From positions 744,001 to 808,000 of the forward strand of contig NZ_PCGR01000001.1 of the NCBI RefSeq assembly GCF_002798305.1: DNA of 64,000 nt, given 5' to 3'. The notes beneath the pieces are model-generated. The model had not been told where the DNA came from and searched no databases. It saw nothing but the letters and a program-made list of their open reading frames with translations. The translations under genes were made by a program, and so were the position numbers. Source of the stretch: Chryseomicrobium excrementi. GTDB taxonomy: Bacteria > Bacillota > Bacilli > Bacillales_A > Planococcaceae. Position 1 is the stretch's first letter. Every line of letters starts with the position of its first letter. Below, piece by piece: positions 35,439 to 45,736 of the stretch.

Positions 35439-36253
35439 CAAAATCTCAGCCAGATTTCGAGCAAGTGTCTACAAATTGTACGGCACGACCGCTTGAAATT
35501 TATGCATTTCTCGATCCTTTGTGCCCGGATTCTTGGCGTTTTCAAATGACATTAAAGCGTCTACAACTTGATTATGGACATTATTTTACTTTACGTGTCA
35601 TTTTGAGCACAAATGTCTCCCAATTAAACAATGGCTCTGTCAGTCAGTGCTCCGCACCGGTCCAATCTGATCAACCTATTATGGAAATTGAACATCCAGT
35701 ATTACCAAGCATTGCGGTGAAAGCAGCTGAATTTCAAGGAAAGCGAGTGGCCAATCGCTTCTTATCTAATCTGCAAGAAGCCTATTTCGTCTATCGGCAA
35801 AATGTCAATTCCTTAACTACTTTAAAAGGCATCGCTCAAGAGTCAGCAATTGATGTGAAAGAATTTCTTCAAGACATACGGTCAAAGGAATGTGCAAAGT
35901 CGTTCCAAAGTGACCTTTCTATCTCTTGTGAGATGGAAATTGATCAGTTCCCTTCTATCGTGTTTTTTAGCGGCAATATCGAAGACGAAGGTATTAAAAT
36001 CTCCGGCACTTATTCTTATGAAATTTATGAGCATGTTCTATCTGAAATGCTGGGCGAGTCGCTAGAAAAACAAGCACCGCCAGATGTCGAGTACTTATTA
36101 GACCATTTTACATCCCTTTCTTCCAAAGAAATTGCGATGTATTACAATATGCATGAGAAACAAGTGGAATATGAGATGAAAAAGAAGTATTTGCAGCGAG
36201 AAGTAGACCGTGTGGTCGTTGGTGGTATTACAAAGTGGAAATCATTAAAGTGA
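35435..36253 (+). CDS. spxH: ClpXP adaptor protein SpxH (YjbH), DsbA-like
   Basis: 272-aa thioredoxin-fold protein that presents Spx to ClpXP in Bacillales. The N-terminal motif LEIYAFLDPLCPDSW is conserved except that the CxxC is CPDS (C30, S33). Homologues such as B. subtilis YjbH have CPEC there. The rest, including FPSIVFFSG and the C-terminal helix-turn-helix-like part, is full length. GTG start with AAGGAGG upstream. It works with Spx (40225-40680) and probably YjbI. Confidence 0.9.
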   Translation: MTKSQPDFEQVSTNCTARPLEIYAFLDPLCPDSWRFQMTLKRLQLDYGHYFTLRVILSTNVSQLNNGSVSQCSAPVQSDQPIMEIEHPVLPSIAVKAAEFQGKRVANRFLSNLQEAYFVYRQNVNSLTTLKGIAQESAIDVKEFLQDIRSKECAKSFQSDLSISCEMEIDQFPSIVFFSGNIEDEGIKISGTYSYEIYEHVLSEMLGESLEKQAPPDVEYLLDHFTSLSSKEIAMYYNMHEKQVEYEMKKKYLQREVDRVVVGGITKWKSLK

Positions 36254-36260
36254 TTAAAAA

Positions 36261-36305
36261 AGAAAAAGACCTTGTTCAACCTACCGTTGACAAGGTCTTT
36301 TTCAC
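36261..36305 (+). terminator. Terminator of yjbIH
   Basis: Long stem GAAAAAGACCTTGT / ACAAGGTCTTTTTC with inner TCAAC/GTTG and loop CTACC. Confidence 0.9.
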
Positions 36306-36357
36306 TTACAAAGGGGATGGGAGAAATGTTCACGTTAAACAAAGGGGTGTATGTTTT

Positions 36358-36431
36358 ATGTGAATTATTTCACATCCTTAATTTATCATGGTTGTCTGTA
36401 CATTTCAATCGATGTGAATCTCTTTTCACAA
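36358..36431. repeat. Two tandem TGTGAA/TTCACA inverted repeats
   Basis: TGTGAA-TTAT-TTCACA (36359-36374, extended by A/T to 18 bp) and TGTGAA-TCTCTT-TTCACA (36413-36430). The first is a textbook CRP/FNR-type half-site pair (TGTGA-N6-TCACA). Both lie between the convergent yjbH and pepF genes, where no promoter is obvious. Confidence 0.5.
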
Positions 36432-36444
36432 TATCGTCAAAATG

Positions 36445-36468
36445 AAAACCCTTTCTTTAAGAAAGGGT
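36445..36468 (-). terminator. Terminator of pepF
   Basis: Minus strand ACCCTTTC-TTAAA-GAAAGGGT followed by TTTCATTTT. Confidence 0.8.
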
Positions 36469-36475
36469 CTCCTTT

Positions 36476-38287
36476 TTACTGTTGTGCAAGTAAATTCTCT
36501 AATTCGGTTAGCTTTTCTTCAAATACTTGGCAAGCTTCTTCTATTGCTTTTGCACTTGTCATATCGACACCTGCAGCTTTTAAAACTTCAATCGGATAAT
36601 CAGATGAACCTGCTTTTAAGAAGTTATTGATATACCGATCAACAGCAGGCTGCCCCTCTTCTAAAATCTGTTTGCTGAGTGCTGTTGCTGCACTTAATCC
36701 AGTAGCGTACTGGTACACGTAATAGTTGTAGTAGAAGTGTGGAATACGTGCCCATTCAAGGCCGATTTCTTCGTCCACTACCATATCCTCACCAAAATAC
36801 TTTTTGTTAAGTGCAAAGTACTCTTCTGTTAATTTTTCAGCAGTCAATGGCACGCCTTGTTGATCAAGTTCATGAATCAGATGCTCAAACTCGGCAAACA
36901 TGGTTTGACGGAAGATTGTTCCTCGGAATCCTTCTAGCCAGTGGTTTAATAGATAAATCTTTTTCTTCGGATCATCGATTGTTTTTAATAAGTAATCGTT
37001 TAACAGCGCTTCATTTGTTGTAGATGCTACTTCTGCAACAAAGATGGAGTAATCCCCGTATACAAACGGTTGCGTTGTACGTGAATAGTAACTGTGCATA
37101 CTATGACCAAATTCATGAGCTAAAGTGAACAAATTATTGACGTTGTTCTGCCAGTTCATCAAAATATATGGGTTTGTTCCATAAGAGCCTGAAGAATAAG
37201 CACCTGAACGCTTCCCTTTAGTTTCTTCTACATCCACCCAGCGATCTTCCAAGCCCTTTTTCACTGTGTTCACGTAATCTTCCCCAAGAGGAGCGAAACT
37301 GTCTACCATCGTTTGGGCTGCTTCTTCATACCTATATTCCATATCCACTTCTTTTACTAACGGAGCAAACAAGTCATACATATGGAGTTCATCAAGACCC
37401 ATCACTTGTTTGCGTAGTTTTACATAGCGATGCAATAAATGGACATTGTTGTTGATAGTAGATACTAAATTGTCATAGACTTCTTCAGGAATGTGATTGC
37501 TCGCCATGGCGGCAGCACGTGCATTTGGATAGTTACGGATAGCCGCTTGAACATTGTCGCCTTTAACATTTCCAGATAAGATGGCTGCAAATGTGTTTTT
37601 GAATTGCCCAAATGTACTATACATCGCTTTAAACGCATCTTCTCGTACACGGCGGTCTTTACTCTCTAAGAAGCGAATATAGCGACCGTGAGTCAGTTGA
37701 ACTTCTTCCCCATTCTCATCTTTAATTTTTGGGAATTCCAGATCTGCATTATTCAAATTACCAAAAATAGTCGCTGGAGCACTTGATACTTCGGCGAATT
37801 TCGAGACAAGCTCTTCTTGCTCTTTAGAAAGGACGTGTGGACGTTGTTTAGCAATTTCATCTAATAATTGACGATACAGTTGTAATTCTTTATTTTCTTG
37901 TAAATAGCTCTCTACTTGCTCATCAGATAGCTCGAGTAGCTCTGGAATGAAGTAGGAAGATGCAGTGGAGGCTTTTACATAGAGTGTCTTAATACGACTT
38001 TCCATCGCTTGATACGTATTGTTAGCTGTGTCTTCATCGTGACGCATATGTGCATACGTATACAGAATCTGAAGACGTTTAGATAATTCATCACGGAACG
38101 AGAGCGCTTCAAACAAGTGATCGGCTCCTTGATTCAACGTACCTTGATAGTCTCCTGCACGCTCAGTTAAAGCAGTTACTTCAGCAAACTCCGCTTCCCA
38201 TGCATCGTTCGACGCAAAGATGTCTTCTAGTTTCCAAGTCTTTTCTACAGGAACGTCCTGTCGCGTAAAAATTGTAGATTCTGCCAT
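36476..38287 (-). CDS. pepF: Oligoendopeptidase F
   Basis: Cytoplasmic M3B zinc metallopeptidase of 603 aa that cuts medium-length peptides. The zinc site is H391-E392-F-G-H395 in LAHEFGHSMHS, with the third ligand Glu about 25 residues later. Matches B. subtilis YjbG. A strong AAAGGAGG precedes the ATG. It follows coiA after 33 bases and may be cotranscribed with it. Confidence 0.95.
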   Translation of the reverse strand: MAESTIFTRQDVPVEKTWKLEDIFASNDAWEAEFAEVTALTERAGDYQGTLNQGADHLFEALSFRDELSKRLQILYTYAHMRHDEDTANNTYQAMESRIKTLYVKASTASSYFIPELLELSDEQVESYLQENKELQLYRQLLDEIAKQRPHVLSKEQEELVSKFAEVSSAPATIFGNLNNADLEFPKIKDENGEEVQLTHGRYIRFLESKDRRVREDAFKAMYSTFGQFKNTFAAILSGNVKGDNVQAAIRNYPNARAAAMASNHIPEEVYDNLVSTINNNVHLLHRYVKLRKQVMGLDELHMYDLFAPLVKEVDMEYRYEEAAQTMVDSFAPLGEDYVNTVKKGLEDRWVDVEETKGKRSGAYSSGSYGTNPYILMNWQNNVNNLFTLAHEFGHSMHSYYSRTTQPFVYGDYSIFVAEVASTTNEALLNDYLLKTIDDPKKKIYLLNHWLEGFRGTIFRQTMFAEFEHLIHELDQQGVPLTAEKLTEEYFALNKKYFGEDMVVDEEIGLEWARIPHFYYNYYVYQYATGLSAATALSKQILEEGQPAVDRYINNFLKAGSSDYPIEVLKAAGVDMTSAKAIEEACQVFEEKLTELENLLAQQ

Positions 38288-38320
38288 TTCATTTCCTCCT
38301 TTGGATACTTGTATATTTTC

Positions 38321-39457
38321 TCAATGTTTCGAAGGTTTTGCAAGTAACTGAAAGCGATACCATTGTTCCATATAGAGCTTTCTAGAATTCGATTTGTAAA
38401 AAGGCTTTTCAGGTAATCTATTTTCTACTAAAAAATTATAGTAGGTAGTGAGGATTTGAACAGATTCCTGATTTTGAATCTTTCTATTAGGTAGACTCAA
38501 GTAAAAGTTTTCTATTAACTGCTCTGTGGTTAAAGGTTCGCTTGATTGCGAGCAGGTCACCAAATAGTTGACTAGTTTGAACTGCCATAAAAACTCGCAA
38601 CCTAAGTTATGGGATCCCACCACTGGAAGTCCAATATAAGGAGGTAATGTTAGCTCGGTCTTCTTCCACTTCTTCACTAAAAAGTGAAATGACCAGTCTT
38701 TAGATTGGAAATAAGTAAACAAATTTCTCTTTCTTCTATCGTAATGTTCCTGCATAACTTTAGTAACAGTTTGCGGATTTGGAAGACAAGGAATTGGTTG
38801 TTGAAGTATAAAATTACCGGAATCAAGCTTTAGTTCAATTGGCTCTATCACATAATAATCCTGATTGAGATGATGATGAAGAATCATCACTGTCATACTT
38901 TTTGTGTCTGGATTTAAAAAGGTGAGGGTCTGTACTAAATTTTTGTGAGTGTAAATACAAGACTGCAGGAACTGGGATAATTTCACTACAGCTACTTCCT
39001 GTCTTGTTACCGGTAAGAATTGAGGGTGAAGGAACCAACGAACGTCATAACCAAGCTGTCGGTATCCTCCTGTTCGATTTATCACTTCAGATGCAGAGAT
39101 CGCTGAACATTGGAATTCGATGACTAAAGAAATCCCACCTTCTATGCACACATCTGCTCGTTGCTTGATGGAACAAAAATAATATTCTAAATGGACTTGT
39201 TGAAAATAGTCGGAGAGTAGATCGTAGAAAAGTCGTTTACCAGCCAAGTGATGCTGTGTTTCTTTTGGGGATAATGAAGTTGCAGGACATGAAGAGTGGT
39301 GAGCAAAATGGGGAAGCTTGTAATTCCCTCTTTTTAGAATTACAGGTGCCTTACAATCTGGACAGTAGTAATCCATTCGTGGCAATTGCTGAATTTCCTT
39401 CCAGTTCAGACCTGGTAAGTAAATAAAATCACCAGATGGCAATTGTGCTGTGAACAT
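38321..39457 (-). CDS. coiA: Competence protein CoiA-like
   Basis: 378 aa. The N-terminus has a CxxC-H-C type zinc-binding part (YCPDCKAPVILKRG, PHFAHHSSC). Then comes a restriction-endonuclease-like core with RADVCIEGG and VIEFQCSAIS (the D...ExQ nuclease pattern), both typical of CoiA. In B. subtilis and streptococci CoiA promotes recombination of incoming DNA during transformation and is controlled by competence regulators. I saw no clear ComK box upstream. Its presence beside mecA and spx follows the Bacillus order. Confidence 0.88.
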   Translation of the reverse strand: MFTAQLPSGDFIYLPGLNWKEIQQLPRMDYYCPDCKAPVILKRGNYKLPHFAHHSSCPATSLSPKETQHHLAGKRLFYDLLSDYFQQVHLEYYFCSIKQRADVCIEGGISLVIEFQCSAISASEVINRTGGYRQLGYDVRWFLHPQFLPVTRQEVAVVKLSQFLQSCIYTHKNLVQTLTFLNPDTKSMTVMILHHHLNQDYYVIEPIELKLDSGNFILQQPIPCLPNPQTVTKVMQEHYDRRKRNLFTYFQSKDWSFHFLVKKWKKTELTLPPYIGLPVVGSHNLGCEFLWQFKLVNYLVTCSQSSEPLTTEQLIENFYLSLPNRKIQNQESVQILTTYYNFLVENRLPEKPFYKSNSRKLYMEQWYRFQLLAKPSKH

Positions 39458-39517
39458 AAATCCTCTCCTTTACTTACGAATTGATTCAACTATATCATAA
39501 AGAAGATTTGAAATTGA

Positions 39518-39541
39518 AAAAACCCTCCTACTGGAGGGTTA
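39518..39541 (-). terminator. Terminator of mecA
   Basis: ACCCTCC-AGTA-GGAGGGT followed by six T on the minus strand; overlaps the mecA stop. Confidence 0.85.
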
Positions 39542-40177
39542 GAAGTAACGAGTCAACTGTTTAAATACGGCTTTATCCATTACCACAGTGCCATATTCTT
39601 CGAGGACATGAATAGTCTTAGAAGATACTGTACCGTATTCTGCAATAATGCTCTCAAGATTGGTCTTGTACTCTTCTACATAGGCATCTTCATCAAAATC
39701 TAAAGATAAATAATAGTGATTTCCATAGTGGAATAACTTTGTAGCTATCAGTTCGTCCTGTAATCTTTTTGCAAGTGGAATCAAATGTTCAAAGTCATTA
39801 AATTCATACACGACTGTTCGGCTAGAAGCCAGATGTTCCATATCCTCTAGCAACTCATCTTGATCAAACAAGTTTTCGGATTCTCCCATTAATTTAGCTA
39901 ATGGGGCCGGATAATCTGTTGGCTTTCCATCTTGAGACACTTCAGGTTTTGTGACGACTACTTCGATACCTTTTTCTACGGCATGTACTTGAATCCATAA
40001 CGGTCCTTCAAAATCGAATGGATTGATTTCTTCAACTTCGTCCATCATTTCCCAGAAAAGCTGTTCACTTTTTTCTCTACTGAACCAAATTTCGTCTGGG
40101 TTGAATCCTCGTTCTTCAATGTCGATGTATGAAATGTAAATCTTCAAAGTAGTATCATTTATTCTCTCGTAATTCAT
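39539..40177 (-). CDS. mecA: Adaptor protein MecA
   Basis: 212-aa adaptor that binds ComK/ComS and delivers substrates to ClpCP. N-terminal domain MNYERINDTTLKIYISYIDIEERGF recognises substrates, and the C-terminal domain (about 110-212) binds ClpC. The middle is acidic (NLFDQDELLEDMEHL). The ATG at 40177 has AGGAG 9 bases upstream; an ATG three codons earlier overlaps that site. It lies 48 bases after spx on the same strand with no terminator in between. Confidence 0.93.
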   Translation of the reverse strand: MNYERINDTTLKIYISYIDIEERGFNPDEIWFSREKSEQLFWEMMDEVEEINPFDFEGPLWIQVHAVEKGIEVVVTKPEVSQDGKPTDYPAPLAKLMGESENLFDQDELLEDMEHLASSRTVVYEFNDFEHLIPLAKRLQDELIATKLFHYGNHYYLSLDFDEDAYVEEYKTNLESIIAEYGTVSSKTIHVLEEYGTVVMDKAVFKQLTRYF

Positions 40178-40224
40178 TCTACACATCTCCTCTCTGATTC
40201 AACCACATGTCCCTTGTGTAATCT

Positions 40225-40680
40225 CTATTGTATGATGAACAGTCCATAATTGAAAGTGTTCGGACTCATAGGTGCAAAGAAGGAGTTCACCATACGCTGT
40301 GCTTCTAGTAATTGGTAAGCACGTACCTTACGAGGAAGGAAGCGACGGATCTCATCTTCGTTATAGCCAACTTGTAAACGTTTTTCATCAATGATAATCG
40401 GACGACGTAATAAGCCCGGATGATCTTTGATTAGCTCATACAGCCGTTGAAGTGGCAGACTGTCGAGGTCTACATTTAATTTTTGGAAAATTTTCGAACG
40501 AGTTGAGATAATCTCATCGGTACCATCTTCGGTCATTCGAAGAATTTCCTTAATCTCAGCTATAGTTAAAGGTTCGGAGAAAATATTGCGTTCTGTATAT
40601 GGAATTTCATGTTCCTCCAACCATGCTTTCGCTTTACGGCAAGAAGTACAGCTTGGAGAAGTATAGAGGGTCACCATCAT
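40225..40680 (-). CDS. spx: Transcription regulator Spx with C-terminal extension
   Basis: Global regulator of thiol stress that binds the RNA polymerase alpha C-terminal domain. Thioredoxin-like fold with the redox switch C11-T-S-C14 and full-length core up to [16 protein letters not shown]. The usual protein ends there (about 131 aa). Here the frame runs on for 19 more residues, from SFFAPMSP to GLFIIQ, giving 151 aa. The extra tail follows the C-terminal degron seen by YjbH and ClpXP. The double ATG start has AAAGG at 11 bases. Regulation probably includes the promoter at 40764-40792. Confidence 0.93.
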   Translation of the reverse strand: MMVTLYTSPSCTSCRKAKAWLEEHEIPYTERNIFSEPLTIAEIKEILRMTEDGTDEIISTRSKIFQKLNVDLDSLPLQRLYELIKDHPGLLRRPIIIDEKRLQVGYNEDEIRRFLPRKVRAYQLLEAQRMVNSFFAPMSPNTFNYGLFIIQ

Positions 40681-40763
40681 TCGATTACACGCCCTTTCAG
40701 AAAATTATAAGTGTGTTTCAATCATTAAATTAGAATAACTCTAAATTACAACTCTATAGCAAC

Positions 40764-40792
40764 AGTATACATCAATTTTCTTTGATTTTAAA
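40764..40792 (-). promoter_or_regulatory. Candidate spx promoter
   Basis: TTTAAA (40787-40792), 17-base spacer, TATACT (40764-40769), 84 bases before the start codon. Spx genes often have several promoters; others may lie closer. Confidence 0.45.
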
Positions 40793-40997
40793 CCCTAAAT
40801 TTAAATTAATTTTATGTACTACAGGGGCCTAGCATCGTGTTGAGTTGTATTCTCACTTTACCCTTATGAAAGGATATTTAAACCCGATTCCCTATAGTTT
40901 TACTAAAACAAATTCTCATTTAAAAGGGTACTATTGAAAAAAACTGTTCTATATTTAGTAGTACGTATGATTAACACAAAAGGTTGCATAAATCTAA

Positions 40998-41032
40998 AAA
41001 AAAAAGAGAAAGAAAGTTCTTTCTCTTCAATA
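40998..41032 (-). terminator. Terminator downstream of the glycosidase-like gene
   Basis: AAGAGAAAG / CTTTCTCTT stem with a long T-run on the minus strand. Confidence 0.85.
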
Positions 41033-41033
41033 G

Positions 41034-42245
41034 TTAGGGCGTATAATCTACATTCTTGGTATATGAATTACCTGCATTCCAAAGCAAATATTCAGTGATT
41101 CCTGCTTCATTCAATGCTCGGATTTGATCTTCCACTTCTTGTTTGCCGTACACTTTATAATTACCTGCGCCAAGATAAGAAGCTGTGAAATCTTGAAGCC
41201 ACGGTCTTGAAGTAGGTGCTTTATCACCTAGTTTTTTAAGTGTTGCATTCTCAACTTTTGCATATTCTTGTACTAAGCGATAAGGTTCCAAATCGGGTTT
41301 GGCAATTCCAAAATAGGATGTCCAATGACTTGGATAAATCATGGATGAAATGACATCCACGTTAGATGAAATTTTTGAGAAGTTCTGTCCGATTCCAGGA
41401 GCTTCTGGGAGTGTTGCAGAATAACCAAAAATATCGACTGAAACATCTACATCATAAGGTTCTAACTGTTCTCTTGCGTAAGCAACAAAATCGGTCACCG
41501 CAGAAACACGTTTTTGGACTCCATCAAGACTAGCATCCGCGTAGTCTCCTTGAGAATACTTTAAAGTTTCTGAGCGGTTCTCAAAGCCTTCGGGGAACCT
41601 CACATAATCAAATTGAATTTCTTTGAACCCTAGCTCAGCTGCTTCAATTGCAATCTGAACATTGTATTCCCAAACTTCTTTTACAAATGGATTTACAAAT
41701 GCTTCTCCTCTTCGATTCTTCCAGACAGTGGAACCATCTTGAAATGACCACTCCGGCTTTCTTTCTGCAAGCTCTGTGTCTTTAAATACGACAACACGTG
41801 CTATCGGATAGATCTGTTTTTCTTCCATAGTTTCTAAAACACTGCGCATATCTTTCACAAAAGGTTTTCCAATGTCATATTGGGCGAGATCGCTCTCTTC
41901 AGTCGGTATGTAAGTTAAATTTCCAAAATCATCTTTTACATCGATTACCATAGCATTCAAATCTGTAGAATAAACTAACTCCACCAAATTAGAAAAACGG
42001 TCTCCACCAGCAGAATGCCCAGTGACGTAAATCCCTCTGACTGCGTCAGGGTATTCAAATGTAAGACCTGACGAGAAACGGAATAGTTTCGAAGCTGTTA
42101 ACAGCTCTTCATCGATTGTGGAATATGTGAATTCTTTACTGGCAAACGATTGGATCTTCAGTTCTTCAGCAGAGGCCGGTGTCGTTTGCATTGAAAGTAC
42201 CAAAGCCGTGGCCGTAGCAGCAATTAAAGCGCGTCTTAGTTGCAT
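41034..42245 (-). CDS. Secreted glycosidase-like protein (DUF4015)
   Basis: 403 aa. Signal peptide with cleavage after TPASA (about residue 26). The rest fits PF13200 (DUF4015), a predicted TIM-barrel glycoside hydrolase: GIYVTGHSAGG, LNAMVIDVKDDFG, IYPIARVVVFKD, EIQFDYVRFPEG and DVISSMIYPSHW. Acidic residues in VIDVKDD and QFDYVRFPE are candidate catalytic groups. Substrate unknown, possibly a cell-wall or capsule glycan. Single gene with GGGG ribosome site. Confidence 0.8.
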   Translation of the reverse strand: MQLRRALIAATATALVLSMQTTPASAEELKIQSFASKEFTYSTIDEELLTASKLFRFSSGLTFEYPDAVRGIYVTGHSAGGDRFSNLVELVYSTDLNAMVIDVKDDFGNLTYIPTEESDLAQYDIGKPFVKDMRSVLETMEEKQIYPIARVVVFKDTELAERKPEWSFQDGSTVWKNRRGEAFVNPFVKEVWEYNVQIAIEAAELGFKEIQFDYVRFPEGFENRSETLKYSQGDYADASLDGVQKRVSAVTDFVAYAREQLEPYDVDVSVDIFGYSATLPEAPGIGQNFSKISSNVDVISSMIYPSHWTSYFGIAKPDLEPYRLVQEYAKVENATLKKLGDKAPTSRPWLQDFTASYLGAGNYKVYGKQEVEDQIRALNEAGITEYLLWNAGNSYTKNVDYTP

Positions 42246-42309
42246 ATGTACATCCCCTTTTCTATGTTAAGTGTACCAATTGTTGCCTGCTGTGAAAAGA
42301 CTGAAAATA

Positions 42310-42338
42310 TTGCTTGTTTGATTAAAATGAGCTATAAT
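42310..42338 (+). promoter_or_regulatory. Promoter of the T-box-trpS unit
   Basis: TTGCTT (42310-42315), 17-base spacer, TATAAT (42333-42338). Confidence 0.8.
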
Positions 42339-42351
42339 TTTCAAAAGTACA

Positions 42352-43600
<1,249 letters not shown>

Positions 43601-43624
43601 GAATCATTATAAGGATACAAAAAC

Positions 43625-43680
43625 AAAGCAGCTTGAACTCGGTGGATGCCAAAATCATCGAGAAGACAAGCTGCTTTTCC
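43625..43680 (+). terminator. Probable trpS terminator with long loop
   Basis: AAGCAGCTTG / CAAGCTGCTT stem ending in TTTT, with an inner CTCG/CGAG pair inside the loop. The loop is long, so strength is uncertain. Confidence 0.5.
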
Positions 43681-43803
43681 CATCCAATGGTTACATAATT
43701 CGTAGCTTGTAACAGCTCAGTTATTAGAAAAATTGCTAAAAAACAGCTTCCTACAAATAATACAAACAAGATAGAGGTCCCTCCCCTACCTTCAGTTTAT
43801 GAA

Positions 43804-43839
43804 CAAAAAAACTCCTACAGACGAATCTGTAGGAGTTTT
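43804..43839 (-). terminator. Terminator of the opp operon
   Basis: AAACTCCTACAGA-TTCG-TCTGTAGGAGTTT with a T-run on the minus strand. Confidence 0.92.
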
Positions 43840-43846
43840 CACTGCA

Positions 43847-45682
43847 TTATTTTACTGGAGCGTCAGCAGTTAATTCAACATCGATATAATCGAATTCTGT
43901 ATCATAACCGTAATCCCAGTTCTTAACGCGATCGTTTACTGGCATTAACTCATAACGGAACTGCATTGGGATAACTGCAGATACTTCCGCCATGTATTCT
44001 TGCCACTCACGGAACTTCTTAGCGCGGAACTCAGCATCAAGTGCCTCTTCAGAGTCAATAGCTTGTAGTAAGCCTTCTAGCTCATCAGAAGAGTAACGGC
44101 TGAAGTTGTAAACAGCTGTTTTAGAGTATAGACCTGATGGAGATGGGTTTGTACCTGTACCCCATGCACCCATGAAGATGTCGATTTCTGGATCGTCAGC
44201 TTGTACTTTGTCGTAGAATGTGTTGAACTCGATTAAACGACCAGTTGCAAGTTGAACATCAAGACCAACTTCTTTCCAGTTTTGTAGGTAGTAGTTGATT
44301 ACTTGTTCTTGAGTTTCGTCACCAGCCATAGCTGCTAACATGATTTGAAGCTTTTCACCATTTGGATCTTCACGTAGGCCGTCGCCATCTGTATCTTCGT
44401 ATCCAGCGTCATCTAAGATTTGGTTAGCCATATCTGGATCATAGCTATATCCTTCTAGTGATGGATCGTGGAATGAAGCAAATACTGGTGGAATTAGAGA
44501 ATTCGCACGCTCACGTAGACCGAAGTAGAATACTTCAGAAACTTGCTCGATATCTAATGCGTAACCCATAGCTTTACGAAGCTCAGCGTCACCCATTTTT
44601 GAACCTTCAACATCTGTTTCAACTAAGCTTGTGTCATAGTTGTATTTACCAAGTTTGAAGCCAAGGTAAGAGTAGTACAATTCTTGACGACCAAGAAGAG
44701 TAACGTTTTCTAGGTCTTTAACGTTTTCATAAGCACTTGTTGGGAATGATAAAGCGATATCGTATTCACCAGTTTCCATTGCTTTCGCAGCAGATGCTGA
44801 TGGTACAGTCTCGATGACAACGCCATCTAGTTTCGCTTGACCTTTCCAGTAGTTTTCGTTGCGTACTAGTGATACAGACTCACCAGGTACGATTTTGTCG
44901 AATTTGAATGCACCAAGTGTAACTGGGTTCACACGAACTGCATCAGACTCTAAAAGCTCAGCAACTGGAATGTCTTTTAAGATGTGGCTTGGCTCAGCAG
45001 AAGTCCATAGACCGTCTCCACCTGAGTAGATTGCTGGTGATACTTTGTTGAATGTAATTTTAACTGTTTTGTCGTCTACTTTTTCGATACCAGAGATTGT
45101 ATCAGCTTTTCCATCGTGGTACTCAACAGCACCTACGATGTTTTGGAAATCAGCATCGTAACGTACACCAGAGTAATCTGGGTGACCGATGATTAGGTAT
45201 GGCTGGATGATGTCTTCAGCTTTTAAAGGCTCGCCATCAGACCACTTGTAATCGCCATTGATTGTGATTGTAGCAGTTTTAGCTTCGCCATCAACTTCTA
45301 GAGAAGCGATACCGTCGTTTGTTAATAGGAAGTCACCATCTGTATCGAAGATGATGTTGCTTGCAAATGCCATGATTTCTGCATCATAAGCATCTTCATA
45401 AAGAACGTAAGAGAAGATCCCTTGGAATGGAGAATCATTTACTAGTGCAGCTTGAAGAGTTCCGCCTTCGATAGCGTCACCTTCGTTTTCAAGTACTGTT
45501 GGGAAAAGTTCTTCCGAAGCAGGTTCTTCACCTTCTTCGCCTTCTTCTCCGCCTGTACCTGGTTCAGTTTCAGAACCGTTTTCGCCGTCATCTGGCGTAG
45601 CTGATTCTTCGTTGTTACATGCTGCTAAGAACAACATGAATGCCATCAGCAAAGCCAATAAAGCTAAAAGCTTCTTGTTCAT
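43847..45682 (-). CDS. oppA: Oligopeptide ABC transporter substrate-binding lipoprotein
   Basis: 611-aa lipoprotein of the SBP_bac_5 family. Lipobox LAAC gives C22, followed by a glutamate- and glycine-rich linker (about 23-60). The binding domain has ADIIQPYLIIGHPDYSGV and KMGDAELRKAMGYALDIEQV. It captures peptides outside the cell for OppBC. Last gene of the operon D-F-B-C-A, a gene order nearer to App/Dpp-type clusters than to B. subtilis oppABCDF. Peptide specificity unknown. Confidence 0.9.
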   Translation of the reverse strand: MNKKLLALLALLMAFMLFLAACNNEESATPDDGENGSETEPGTGGEEGEEGEEPASEELFPTVLENEGDAIEGGTLQAALVNDSPFQGIFSYVLYEDAYDAEIMAFASNIIFDTDGDFLLTNDGIASLEVDGEAKTATITINGDYKWSDGEPLKAEDIIQPYLIIGHPDYSGVRYDADFQNIVGAVEYHDGKADTISGIEKVDDKTVKITFNKVSPAIYSGGDGLWTSAEPSHILKDIPVAELLESDAVRVNPVTLGAFKFDKIVPGESVSLVRNENYWKGQAKLDGVVIETVPSASAAKAMETGEYDIALSFPTSAYENVKDLENVTLLGRQELYYSYLGFKLGKYNYDTSLVETDVEGSKMGDAELRKAMGYALDIEQVSEVFYFGLRERANSLIPPVFASFHDPSLEGYSYDPDMANQILDDAGYEDTDGDGLREDPNGEKLQIMLAAMAGDETQEQVINYYLQNWKEVGLDVQLATGRLIEFNTFYDKVQADDPEIDIFMGAWGTGTNPSPSGLYSKTAVYNFSRYSSDELEGLLQAIDSEEALDAEFRAKKFREWQEYMAEVSAVIPMQFRYELMPVNDRVKNWDYGYDTEFDYIDVELTADAPVK

Positions 45683-45736
45683 TCGTTTTCCTCCTTTTTA
45701 TACTCTCTTTTTATATCAAACGGTATCCGTTTAATA

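Larger units (their letters stand above)
40681..41033. other. Intergenic region upstream of spx
   Basis: About 350 A/T-rich bases. The part next to spx holds a probable promoter and a TATAAT at 40706-40711. The far end holds the terminator of the next gene. I see no open frame or RNA gene in the 200 bases between. Confidence 0.5.

Noticed and set aside
36326-36445. 39-codon frame on + (starting MFTLNKGV) between yjbH and pepF
   Set aside because: It lies behind a strong terminator and spans two inverted repeats. The GGGAG is only 2 bases from the ATG, so the frame is probably chance.
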